Assembly (NCBI GenBank): GCA_024707075.1
Contig: JANQAK010000006.1
Coordinates: 62,001 to 126,000 of the forward strand
Source: Afipia sp.
Lineage (GTDB): Bacteria; Pseudomonadota; Alphaproteobacteria; Rhizobiales; Xanthobacteraceae
Direction: 5' to 3'
DNA: 64,000 nucleotides
The translations under genes were made by a program, and so were the position numbers. Each line of letters opens with the position of its first letter. Positions within the stretch are counted from its first letter, which is position 1. This document shows positions 17,883 to 26,485 of the stretch, in pieces. The notes below the pieces were generated by a model. That model searched no databases. It was not told the origin of the DNA and saw only the letters and a program-made list of their open reading frames with translations.

Positions 17883-19114
17883 GCGCGCCGATGTCCCGCA
17901 ACGTCTACGTCATCGGGGCGGCTATGACGCGGTTCGGGAAATATCCCGAGCGCGGCTTGAAGTCGCTCGCTGCCGAGGCCATCAGCGCTGCCCTACAGGA
18001 CGCCGGTATCGAGCCGGCTGCCCTACAGGCGGCTTACATGGGAAATGCTGCCGCTTCCGTTATCACCGGCCAGGTGCTCATTCCGGGGCAGGTCGTGCTG
18101 CGCGGCATGGGGATCGGCCGGATTCCGGTGGTGAACGTGGAGAATGCCTGCGCCACGTCGGCGACGGCCTTCCAGCAGGCCGTCGAGATGGTGCGGCTCG
18201 GGGCCTACGATCTGGTGCTGGTCGCGGGATTCGAGAAACTCTATCACGAGGACAAGGCGCGCACCTTCTCGGTCTTCAAGGGCGCGGTGGATGTCGAGGC
18301 GCTCGATCAGGTGCTGGCGAGCGTCAAGGCTTCGGGCGGCGACGCCGACAAGGGGCGCCAGCGTTCGCTGTTCATGGACCTCTACGCGCGGATGGCGCGC
18401 CGGCACATGGAGCGCTACGGCTCGACGGTGCGGCACTTTGCGATGGTGTCCGCGAAGAACTCGCGGCACGGCGCGCTCAACCCCTACGCCCAGTTTCGCG
18501 AAGAACTGACCGTTGACGAAGTTCTGGCGGCTCCGATGGTCGCGCCGCCTCTGACGCTTCCGATGTGCTCGCCGATCGGCGACGGCGCAGCGGCTCTCGT
18601 CATAGCCTCCGAGGCCGCGATGCGCAGGTTCGGCGCGGAGCGCGCGGTCCGGGTCCGGTCGTCGGTGCTCGCGTCGGGATGGGACTATGCCGACGACGAC
18701 AACAAGGAGACAGTGCCTGAATATGCAGCGCACCTCGCCTACGAGGCGTCGGGGCTCGGGCCGTCCGATATCGATGTGGTCGAGCTGCACGACGCCTCGG
18801 CACCGGCCGAGCTGATCTACTACGAATATCTCGGGCTTGCTCCGCACGGCGAAGGGGTAAGGCTTGTCGAGGAAGGGGCGACGAGTCTCGGCGGTCGTCT
18901 TCCTGTCAATCCATCCGGCGGGCTGCTGCGCAAGGGACACCCGATTGGCGCGTCCGGTGCGGCGCAGATCTACGAACTCGTGACCCAGCTTCGCGGTGAA
19001 GCCGGCGCGCGCCAGGTCGCGGGTGCTCGCGCAGCTCTCGCCGAGAACGGCGGCGGCATGCTCGGTGCGGACGTCGCCGCCATCGTCGTGTCGGTGCTGA
19101 CGCGGGAGGCTTGA
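17879..19114 (+). CDS. SCP-x/lipid-transfer-type thiolase, 411 aa
   Basis: Thiolase fold with nucleophilic Cys in VENACATSATAFQQA (near residue 90), HDASAPAEL, and NPSGGLLRKGHPIGASG near the C-terminus carrying the His of the active site. This set is typical of SCP2-type thiolases that cleave bulky or branched 3-oxoacyl-CoAs. Start: a GTG at 17879 overlaps the previous stop by four bases; ATG at 17891 is the alternative. It would release acetyl- or propionyl-CoA after the acyl-CoA dehydrogenase step, although no enoyl-CoA hydratase or hydroxyacyl-CoA dehydrogenase is encoded here. Confidence 0.88.
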   Translation: MSAPMSRNVYVIGAAMTRFGKYPERGLKSLAAEAISAALQDAGIEPAALQAAYMGNAAASVITGQVLIPGQVVLRGMGIGRIPVVNVENACATSATAFQQAVEMVRLGAYDLVLVAGFEKLYHEDKARTFSVFKGAVDVEALDQVLASVKASGGDADKGRQRSLFMDLYARMARRHMERYGSTVRHFAMVSAKNSRHGALNPYAQFREELTVDEVLAAPMVAPPLTLPMCSPIGDGAAALVIASEAAMRRFGAERAVRVRSSVLASGWDYADDDNKETVPEYAAHLAYEASGLGPSDIDVVELHDASAPAELIYYEYLGLAPHGEGVRLVEEGATSLGGRLPVNPSGGLLRKGHPIGASGAAQIYELVTQLRGEAGARQVAGARAALAENGGGMLGADVAAIVVSVLTREA

Positions 19115-20750
19115 ATGGAACGCGAGATGCAGCGGGACGACCTGATCCTCGCGGACCTTATCGCGCTCCGGGCAGAAGCCCAGCCCGACCTCGACGTCCT
19201 CACCTTCGTCGGCGTCGGAGCAAATGGCGCTCTCACGGAGGAAATCCGCACCTACGCCCAGCTTTGGGAGGGCGGCCACCGCATCGCCTCGGCGTTGGCC
19301 GAGGCCGGTACGATCGATGGCGCCAAGTTTGCGATCATACTGCGCAACCACCCCGCCTTCGTCGAGGCGATGGTGGGAGCTTCGATCGCGGGAGCGGTCT
19401 TCGTGCCGATCGACCCGCGCGTCCAGGGCGAGAAGCTCACCTTCATGCTGGATTTCGCGGAGTGCCGCGGGCTGATCGTCGGCGACTACGCGCTCGATGT
19501 GGTGCTCGCCATCAGGGATCACGTTCCGCTCCTTGAGTGGATCTGGGTTGTGGAGACGGGTGAAAAGATCGCGTTGCCCGCCGGAGTACGCACGTTGGGC
19601 GAGGTGCTGGCCCATGATCGGCCCCGCATCGCGTCGCGGGTGACCAGCCCCGACCAGCCCCAGCAGCTTCTGTTCACGTCCGGCACGACGGGCGACCCCA
19701 AGGCCATCGTCGCGCCCTTTCGGCGGCTGGGGGAGGCCGCGCGTCTCGGCGCGCTGTTCGGTCTTGCGCCCGGCGACCGGCCCTATACGGGACTTCTCGC
19801 TCACCCACGCCAACGCGCAGATGGTGACGCTCGCGAGCGCGCTCTATTTCGGATACCGGGCGGTGATCAGCGAGCGTTTCACCAAGTCGCGGCTGCTCGA
19901 TATCTCCCGCAAATACGGCTGCACGGTCTTCACCCTGCTTGGAGGCATGGCGACCGCGATCTATTCCGAGCCCACGCGCCCGGACGATGCCGACACGCCG
20001 TTCCGTCTGGTGATTTCCGCCGGGATGCCGGCGACGCTGTGGGAGACGTTCGCCAGACGCTTCGGGGTGGAGATTTTGGAGTTCTATGGTGCGGCCGAAG
20101 GTGGCCTGTGCATCAATCTGCCGGGCAAGGGGCCAGCGGGCTCCGTCGGCCGGCCGCCGGCGAACCTAGAACTGAAAATATTCGACGATGAAGGCCACGA
20201 ATGCGCACCGGGCGAGCCGGGAGAGATCTGCTTCAGATCGCTCGGTAAGGATCCTCTTGCCGTCAACTATCTGAAGGATCCGGCGGCGTCGAAGGACAAG
20301 GTCACTGACGGCTGGCTGCGGATGGGTGACATCGGTCACGTCGATGCCGAGGGGTGGCTGTTCTTTCACCATCGCAAGGGCAGCGCGATCCGGCGCAACG
20401 GCGAGTTCATCACCCCCGCGGTTATCGAGAAGCTGCTGGCGGAGCATCCGCAGGTGCAGGACGTGTTCGTCTATGGCTGTCCCGCGGCGTCGGGCGCCCC
20501 CGGCGAGAAGGACGTGGTGGCCGCAGTGGTGCCGGTCGATCTAGCCGCGTTCGATCCGGCCGCGATCTTCTGCCATTGCCGCGCCGGCCTGGAGCCCAAC
20601 AGCGTGCCTGTGGTGCTACAGGTGGTGGAGTCAATCCCCAAGACCGCGTCCGAAAAACCTCAGGAGCGTTTTCTCCTGAAGGATTTGACGGCGGGCGTCG
20701 GATGGCTGGCCCGGGTTTCGGACCATCAGCAACTTCAAACAGCGAAATAA
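19115..20750 (+). pseudogene. AMP-dependent acyl-CoA synthetase/ligase, frameshifted
   Basis: The ANL superfamily is shown by LLFTSGTTGDPKAIV (P-loop, near residue 188), then after a frame change EFYGAAEGG, DGWLRMGDIGHVD and HHRKGSAIRRNGEFITPAVIE, ending with the PKTASEKPQ loop that carries the catalytic Lys. The frame breaks near 19790-19800, where YTGL should continue SLTHANAQMVTLASALYFGY; the break needs one base fewer or two more. Rejoined it is about 545 residues, like crotonobetaine/carnitine-CoA ligases. It should activate the unknown carboxylic acid of this pathway. Start 19115 directly follows the thiolase stop. Confidence 0.8.
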
Positions 20751-20771
20751 CGATAAATAGGGAGCAGGAAA

Positions 20772-21886
20772 GTGTCGGACAAAGCCAAAGTTATTGTCTA
20801 TGGAGCGAGCGGCTACACGGGCAAGCTTATCGCGGAATTTCTTGGTCGAGCGGATATCCCCTTCATTGCTGCTGGTCGCAGTCGTGAGCGGCTCGAGGTA
20901 GAGATGGCGACGGTACCGGGCCTGAAGGCCGGCAACTACGAGGTACGGGCTATCGAGCATCATGTCGACGCGCTCGGGCCGCCTTCAAGGGGCGCACCGT
21001 GGTGATCAATGTCGTCGGCCCCTTCATGCAGCTCGGCGAGCCAGTGGTGCAGGCGGCGCTTGCCGAAGGCTGCCACTATCTCGATACGACCGGAGAGCAG
21101 GACTGGGTGATGTTCCTGCGTGAGCGCTACGCTGAGGCGTTCAAGGACAAGAACTTGCTGCTTTGCCCGGCGAACTCCTACATGTGGACGGCGGGACAGC
21201 TCGTCATCGAGACCTTGCTCGAAACCACCGGTATCGATTCCTTCGACGTGGTCTATGCGCCAAACGGCGCTCCCACCATAGCATCGACGCTCTCGTTCCT
21301 GCGTATGTGCACGAAGCCGCAATATATCCTCGCGAACCGGACTTTGGAAACCTGGCCAGAAGCTTCCTCGATCCAGGTGAGTGTCCCGCATACGCACGAG
21401 ATCCTGCGCGGCCTACCATGGGGCGGCGGCTGCGAGCCGATCTGGTACGAGCGTGACCCGCGGGTCCGGAACGTCCGCGTCTGCGTCGCCTTTCCAAACG
21501 TGCCGCTCGTCGATTGGGTGATGAGTAAGATCACGGAATTCGCGCGGCTCAAGCCCGGACTTTCGCCGCAGGAAGCCGAGGACCTGACGAATGCCTGGGG
21601 GCGCGAGGTAGCTCAGACGCCGCCACGCGAGATTGAGGACGTCAACCGCTTCGTCATCTCGTGCCGTGCGCGCGGACGGCTCATCGGTCGCAACCTCGCC
21701 TTTTACGGAACGTCGCCTTACCTACAGACTGGCCTGCTTGGCGCGTTCGGTGCGGGTGCCTTGCTCGCGGGGCGGCAGCGGCAGACCGGCTTTGCCTCGC
21801 CGGCTGCGGCATTCGGCCATCGCGAGATAATCGCGGCGCTGAATCGCACAGGCTTGCTATGCACGCTGGAGGGCGCTCTCTCCTGA
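20772..21886 (+). pseudogene. Saccharopine-dehydrogenase / trans-acting enoyl-reductase-like protein, frameshifted
   Basis: A GTG start at 20772 follows GGAGCAGG. The Rossmann motif VIVYGASGYTGKLIAEFL is followed by VINVVGPFMQLGEPVVQAAL and HYLDTTGEQDW, the pattern of the saccharopine-dehydrogenase-like family that includes trans-acting enoyl reductases of lipid synthesis. The frame changes at the G run near 20980; one more G gives DALGAAFKGRTVVINVVGP and about 371 residues. Being last in the acyl-CoA unit, it probably reduces a double bond or keto group in the same substrate. The break is likely a consensus error. Confidence 0.78.
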
Positions 21887-22558
21887 TGCTGATGCCATCG
21901 ATCGAGATCGACGAATGGAGGCGCCACTAGACGCTTCGCCCCGCGTGACGATCAGTGGACCTGAAGAGGCAGTAGCCTTTGAATTTGAGTAAGGGTGGAG
22001 AACTTGATTGTCATGGCATGCTTGTCTCAACCGTGTTCGCGGCACGGCTATCTCACGCCATGAATGCCAATAGAGAAGGTGTTTATATCCGGGTTTTTAT
22101 CGGCAGAGTATTTTGTGTTTCTACGCAATCAGCTCTTTTGTTTTTCATTGAGATAAAAGCAATCATCGTCTTCGATTTAATCTGTCGATGCAATGCTTAT
22201 GCAAACAGGAAATTTATTGCGATGTCGAAGGCGCGCCATGAAAAATGCTTGCGAGATGAGAAATTTGCGCCGTCGTGTTGCGATAATATTTTGGTTTCAT
22301 TAGCCGCATCGACGAGCCGGTTTCTCTGCTCGGCGTGAAGATTCAGTTCGGATATTGCAAATTGCGCTTTTTTCGCTTTGCTGCTTTGCGTGTGGCGACT
22401 CTTGCCCTTATTGGTGGCGTTGAGCCGCCGTCTTGAAGCGCTCAACCATCTTAAGGATCACCAAGAATAATGCCGCAAGCTCAGTTTGACGATTGGGCAC
22501 GACGGAAAGAACCCAGCCAAGAGTCGTCCTGCCAAATAGAGTTCATTCCGATAGGATC
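21887..22558. other. AT-richer intergenic region, no supported gene
   Basis: The base composition is clearly lower in GC than the flanks. One minus-strand frame of 82 codons (22197-22445, LNATNKGKSRHTQSSKAKKA) has no recognisable family. It separates the acyl-CoA unit from the CoA-transferase genes and may be a remnant of inserted DNA. Confidence 0.3.
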
Positions 22559-23542
22559 ATGCAGAAGAAGTTGATGTCGCTGGCGGGCGCTGTAGGCCGC
22601 TACACTTGGGATGGCATGCAGTATGCGAGCGGCGCGGCATTGCCCGTAGGGTCGGACGCGATCGTGTTTGGACGGGAGTTGCTGCGGCAAAAGCGTGGTG
22701 ACCTTCACGCGATATTTCATTGCAATACGCAACAGCTCAACCTGTTGGCTGCGGCGGGAGCCGTGACACGGGCGGAATGCGGGTTCTCTGCTCTCGAAGT
22801 CTTCGGGTTTGCGAACGGTCTGCGTCGCGCTGTGGAAAGTGGCAGACTGGCCCTGGAGGATTATTCCAATCTTGCCATTCCATTGCGGTTGCTTGGTGGT
22901 GCGCTGAACTGGCCCTTCGTTCCCGCTACCGTTAATATTGGTTCAGACCTCCAGTATCGCAGCGCCTTTGCGCCGGACGATTTTCCAAGTAGTCGGAAAA
23001 TACCGAGCGTTACAGATCCGTTTTCCGGACGCCAGATCGGAGCCTTCAGTCCGCTCCGGCCCGACCTCGCTGCCATCCATGTCACGCTGGCCGATCCTTT
23101 TGGTAATTCCATCATTCTGGGAACGGAGTGGAGTCGCTTCGAGCTGTCGCGAGCCGCCAAGAAAGTGGTGGTGATCGCCGATGCTATCGTCGATACGGCT
23201 TGCATTCGCCAATTTCCCAACCTCGTGCGCATCCCGGACATTATCGTCGAGGCGGTCGTCTACTGGCCATTTGCTGCGTGGCCGCAAGGTTCGCCAGGCA
23301 TGTACGACGTTGATGAGGAGCATATGCATTTCATGAACAAGGCGCTCGCTACCGAGGATGGCACGGCCGCGTATATCAAGGAGTTCGTCGACAGCTATCG
23401 CGATCTCGACAGCTATCTGGATGTCATTGGGCGCACCAAGATGGATAGTCTTTCCCGCAGCGTGACGAGCTTTCTACTCGATCCCTATCGGCGTTGGATT
23501 CTTTCGCCGGACAAGATTGCGGAATTGGAGGTTCGGTCATGA
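22559..23542 (+). CDS. CoA-transferase family I, alpha subunit (glutaconate CoA-transferase A / IpdA-like)
   Basis: The protein starts MQKKLMSLAGAVGRYTWDGM, the usual opening of family I CoA-transferase alpha subunits, so I start it at 22559 rather than at the TTG at 22493. FGFANGLRRAVESG and the DPF-containing middle fit the glutaconate-CoA-transferase/IpdA branch. IpdAB-like pairs can also act as ring-opening hydrolases in steroid breakdown. At 327 residues it is normal or slightly long. The beta subunit follows with an ATGA overlap, so the two are translated together. Substrate is probably the acid handled by the preceding acyl-CoA genes. Confidence 0.8.
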   Translation: MQKKLMSLAGAVGRYTWDGMQYASGAALPVGSDAIVFGRELLRQKRGDLHAIFHCNTQQLNLLAAAGAVTRAECGFSALEVFGFANGLRRAVESGRLALEDYSNLAIPLRLLGGALNWPFVPATVNIGSDLQYRSAFAPDDFPSSRKIPSVTDPFSGRQIGAFSPLRPDLAAIHVTLADPFGNSIILGTEWSRFELSRAAKKVVVIADAIVDTACIRQFPNLVRIPDIIVEAVVYWPFAAWPQGSPGMYDVDEEHMHFMNKALATEDGTAAYIKEFVDSYRDLDSYLDVIGRTKMDSLSRSVTSFLLDPYRRWILSPDKIAELEVRS

Positions 23543-24339
23543 GCGATGCGGCCACCTGCACGCGCCAGGAAATGATGGTGATCGCCACCGGGCGGGAAAT
23601 CCGCGATGGCGAGCTCGCGATTTTTGGCGTTGGACTGTCGATGCTGGCCGGTTACTTCGCTCAGGCAAGTCATGCCCCAAATATTCGCGCCATGACGGAA
23701 GGCGGTGTCTATGGCGCGACGCCGGTCGGTGGCCTGCCTTGGGGGATCGAATGCAACCGGATCTCGGCCAATGCTACCAGCTTCACATCGGCTCTCGACG
23801 CGCTTGGCTGTCTCGTTGCATCCGGCCGTTGTGACGTGGGCATTATCGGCGCTGCGCAGGTCGACAAGTTCGGGAACGTGAACACTACTGGAATCTGGGA
23901 TGGTGAGATCGGCGAGCATTACCGTCCGCCCAAGATCCGCCTGCCTGGCGCGGGAGGTGCGAATGATATCGCCTGCGGAGCAAAACGGTTCATTATCATG
24001 GCGACGCATGAACGGAAGCGCTTTGCGGAGAAAGTCACCTATATCAGTTCGCCCGGATATCTCGACGGCGGGAATGCTCGTGATCAATTTGGATTCGTAG
24101 GCGGTGGTCCGGCCGCGATCATTACCACACTCGGTATCCTGCGGCCCGATCCGGTGACGAAAGAGTTCAGCTTGGATGGGTGGTTCGCTTTTTCCAGTGT
24201 CCAAGAAATCAAGGTCAACACCGGATGGGATCTCAAGGTGCGGCCCGGAGCGTCGGCTATCGCAGAGCCGACAGCTGAAGAACTTGCTCGTTTGCGCCGC
24301 GTGGACGAGACCGGTGCGCTTCGGAAGGCGACGCTCTGA
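23539..24339 (+). CDS. CoA-transferase family I, beta subunit (glutaconate CoA-transferase B / IpdB-like)
   Basis: The ATG at 23539 overlaps the stop of the alpha subunit (ATGA). The opening, TRQEMMVIATGREIRDGELA and IFGVGLSMLAGYFA, and the central GIIGAAQVDKFGNVNTTGIW are standard beta-subunit motifs; PPKIRLPGAGGANDIACGA forms the CoA-binding loop. The Glu that carries CoA in true transferases is expected in the MTEGGVYG segment, and Glu is present there, but IpdB-type hydrolases share this region, so transferase and hydrolase activity cannot be separated. Confidence 0.82.
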   Translation: MSDAATCTRQEMMVIATGREIRDGELAIFGVGLSMLAGYFAQASHAPNIRAMTEGGVYGATPVGGLPWGIECNRISANATSFTSALDALGCLVASGRCDVGIIGAAQVDKFGNVNTTGIWDGEIGEHYRPPKIRLPGAGGANDIACGAKRFIIMATHERKRFAEKVTYISSPGYLDGGNARDQFGFVGGGPAAIITTLGILRPDPVTKEFSLDGWFAFSSVQEIKVNTGWDLKVRPGASAIAEPTAEELARLRRVDETGALRKATL

Positions 24340-24584
24340 CGTCCGCAGGAAGAAATTTTCCTCGCGGGCATAATTAAGGTTTATAGGTTCCGCATCATCA
24401 GAATGGGTTTCGGGTTCAGTTGCTCGCGGCTGGTGTGATCGCAGCCGATGAGACACACTCTACATTATCCGGTTCGACGATTTCGGTGAGATCGGTGCCG
24501 ACGGCGAAGCGCATTGGTGCGGCTTGCACGCGCGAACCTCTCCGGATGGGACGGTAAGCGCAGGGGCATGAGCCTGTCCTCCTG
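24340..24584. other. Intergenic, no gene seen
   Basis: The sequence downstream of the CoA-transferase operon holds no supported reading frame and no clear terminator hairpin. Confidence 0.3.
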
Positions 24585-24785
24585 TCAGAAGGTCGAGCGT
24601 AGGTTGACGCGGACCGCGCGCTCGGCCTGCTCGAGTTCTTCCATCGATGAGCGGTAGCTGACGTTGCCGATGTTGGTGAGCGCCACCGACAGCGAGTGTT
24701 CGGTGAAGCCGGCCGGCGTCCGCGGTTTCCAGTTCGCGCCGAATTCGAGGAAGCCTCCCAAGTCTACAACATCTCGCGGGCGCAC
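24585..24785 (-). pseudogene. C-terminal fragment of a TonB-dependent receptor
   Basis: The minus-strand frame reads VDLGGFLEFGANWKPRTP and ALTNIGNVSYRSS, ending VRVNLRSTF, with a stop at the natural place and the terminal Phe typical of outer-membrane barrels. Only the last two to three beta strands remain. It is fused head-on with the NsrR remnant at about 24755. Confidence 0.6.
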
Positions 24786-25110
24786 CTGATGAAGATTGCC
24801 AATGCGCTGACAAAGGCCGGCTATCTAAGAGCGGTGCGCGGTCGCTCCGGCGGCCTCGTGCTGGCGAAGCCGCCCCACGAAATAAAAGTCGGCGATGTCA
24901 TTCACAGCATGGGCCCCGATTTCGTACTGGTCGAATGCTTTGCCTTCGGCAGCGAATGCAGCATCACGCGTTGCTGCCAGCTGCGCAGTCGTCTGCATGA
25001 AGGGCTCGATGCATCCGATGCAATCCTCGACAAATATGCACTCGTAGATATGATGTTCAGGCCGAAGGATTTTGGAGTGCGGCCTGATGGGTGTTGCGGG
25101 ACCGTAACTA
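24755..25110 (+). pseudogene. N-terminally deleted Rrf2-family regulator (NsrR-like)
   Basis: The frame begins in the middle of the winged helix (VYNISRAHLMKIANALTKAG, YLRAVRGRSGGLVLAKPP) and continues into the Fe-S ligand loop with Cys residues (VECFAFGSEC, then SITRCC) and the dimer helix. About the first 25-30 residues of the DNA-binding domain are replaced by antisense TonB-receptor sequence, so no proper start codon or recognition helix 1 remains. The open frame continues to 25259 but its tail is antisense to the small gene at 25112-25330 and is not NsrR-like. NsrR senses nitric oxide; an intact copy elsewhere would be needed to use the operator at 5511-5545. Confidence 0.72.
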
Positions 25111-25111
25111 G

Positions 25112-25330
25112 TTATTTGGCCGCAACCGCGAATGCTGTTTCGATCCGATCTGTTGCGACGCGAATCGCGGCAATGGCTGTCCAATCGCAAAGCAGCCCCT
25201 TGTCCTCCTTTGAGAAGCAGGCCCGGCGCTTGATATCTTCCAGCGTCTCGTCAGGATGACGGCGCGCGAAATTCGCGCGGATGGACTGTTCGAGATAGCC
25301 TGTTGGCTTCGCTGGTGGGGCGGAGGACAT
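25112..25330 (-). CDS. Small hypothetical protein, 72 aa
   Basis: A soluble, charged helical protein (ARRHPDETLEDIKRRACFSK, EDKGLLCDWTAIAAIR) that looks evolutionarily kept. The ATG at 25330 has no ribosome site, but AGGAGAAG followed by an ATG at 25352 lies 22 bp upstream in another frame, so a one-base indel near 25335 may hide the real start. It lies between the NsrR remnant and the ferritin-like gene on the same strand as the latter. Confidence 0.45.
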   Translation of the reverse strand: MSSAPPAKPTGYLEQSIRANFARRHPDETLEDIKRRACFSKEDKGLLCDWTAIAAIRVATDRIETAFAVAAK

Positions 25331-25500
25331 AGTGGTAGGAGTTGCTCAACATATGTGCTTCTCCTCTTTCTGGTTTCTCTCTCCCCAGTTTGTACAGAGC
25401 AGTGGTCGACAGCTCCGAAGCTCGAGCCCGTCGCTCAACCATGAATGCCGCCCTCGGCGGCCAATAGACGCAGGCGCGTCACATCCGCAGGGCCTGTGGA

Positions 25501-26406
25501 TCACCGCAGTCCCGATTCAGAGGCGAGATGACGAAGTCCCGCGAGACGCATAATGGATTGGGCGGCAAGTTTTTGTGCGAGTTCCATGCTGTTCTGGTCC
25601 ATGGCGCTATCCGCGTCCTCAAGATAGATGTTGGATAATTGCTCTGCGCGGCGCAGCGCACGGTGCTTGATCTGATCGAGCCCTCCGGACGCCGGGCCGG
25701 CGTCGTTCTCGTCGGGTTGCATCAGAAGATGCGGAGGCAGGCGCGACGGATCCAAGGTCATGAGAGCTGCGCGTTGCGCGGGCGCCAATTCATGCGACCA
25801 AGCGATGATATCCCTGAGAAGAAGACTTTCCAGAAGCGCCGCCGAGGCAGGCTCTCCGGATCCGATGCCGGTCGGTACGGCATCATCGGCCGTCGCTTGC
25901 CGCTCAGCCCTCCAAGCCAGCCGACGCTCGCGGCGCAACAGATTGCCATCAAGCAGTGCTTCGTGGGCCAGTTCCTCCGCTGTCCGTCGTACCAGGGGGT
26001 CTTCAGCAAGCGCAATGACATAAGTCCAGAACACGAAGGCACGCTGGCGATGGCGGGCTGCCAGCGCCCACGCGGTGTAAGGTGTCGACAGGCTGGAGTC
26101 GCCAATGTCGGCAATTTCCGCCGCCGGAACGAGATCGATCGGCGCCCAGCGCAGATCGGAGGCATCGGCAAGTTTACCGCACGCAGCAAGGCCCGCCGCC
26201 GACAAGCTCTCGCAACGTTCGTGCTCGCGTGCTGCAAGCACCTCGAAAACGCCGCGCACGGGCCGGAATCGCTCATCCGTCTGTGTGGCAAGCACGCTGT
26301 ATTGCCGGGTCGCCTTTTGTGTCAGATCCAGAGCAATCGCGTAGAGTTCGATAAGAGTTCGCACAGGGGCCAACGGCACCGCGCTCAGAAGCGGCTCAAT
26401 GCGCAT
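25501..26406 (-). CDS. Ferritin-like diiron-type protein divergent from nosR, 301 aa
   Basis: Helices with E-x2-Y and later LAAREHERCESL, then TAEELAHEALLDGNLLRRER, carry the spaced Glu and ExxH residues of a four-helix diiron bundle of the rubrerythrin/ferritin-like superfamily; I infer this from pattern and do not recognise a specific family. A good AGGAG ribosome site precedes the ATG at 26406. It is divergent from nosR, with only 79 bp between the starts and an FNR/FixK-type box in that gap, so co-control with N2O respiration is likely. Possible roles are iron handling or peroxide/NO detoxification under low oxygen. No signal peptide is seen. Confidence 0.6.
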   Translation of the reverse strand: MRIEPLLSAVPLAPVRTLIELYAIALDLTQKATRQYSVLATQTDERFRPVRGVFEVLAAREHERCESLSAAGLAACGKLADASDLRWAPIDLVPAAEIADIGDSSLSTPYTAWALAARHRQRAFVFWTYVIALAEDPLVRRTAEELAHEALLDGNLLRRERRLAWRAERQATADDAVPTGIGSGEPASAALLESLLLRDIIAWSHELAPAQRAALMTLDPSRLPPHLLMQPDENDAGPASGGLDQIKHRALRRAEQLSNIYLEDADSAMDQNSMELAQKLAAQSIMRLAGLRHLASESGLR

Positions 26407-26454
26407 CTCGATTCACTCCTAAGCTAACGCTCTCTTTATTATAATTTGAGCACC

Positions 26455-26468
26455 TTGATCCAGGACAA
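26455..26468. promoter_or_regulatory. FNR/FixK/NnrR-type box between ferritin-like gene and nosR
   Basis: TTGATCCAGGACAA matches the FixK consensus TTGATC-N2-GATCAA at 10 of 12 fixed positions. Its centre is about 56 bp from the ferritin-like start and 25 bp from the first possible nosR ATG. It fits class II activation (about -41) of the ferritin-like gene, and of nosR if nosR starts further downstream. Confidence 0.65.
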
Positions 26469-26470
26469 AA

Positions 26471-26485
26471 AGATACCTTGTATCT
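26471..26485. promoter_or_regulatory. Inverted repeat AGATAC-N3-GTATCT abutting nosR
   Basis: A perfect 6-3-6 repeat lies directly against the FNR-type box. It shares the AAGATAC half-site with the NsrR-type operator at 5511-5545 but with 3 instead of 9 bases between halves, so a related Rrf2 protein might bind. Its overlap with the presumed nosR start suggests repression. Confidence 0.4.

Noticed and set aside
18023-19813. A 596-codon minus-strand frame
   Set aside because: It is the antisense of the thiolase and ligase genes; its composition (many Arg, His, Asp) is typical of shadows in GC-rich DNA and no family motif is seen.
22197-22445. An 82-codon minus-strand frame in the AT-richer gap
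   Set aside because: No family, no ribosome site, and the composition looks random; kept only as a note in the intergenic entry.
24460-24813. A 117-codon minus-strand frame
   Set aside because: Wrong frame of the TonB-receptor fragment; Arg/Pro-rich shadow.
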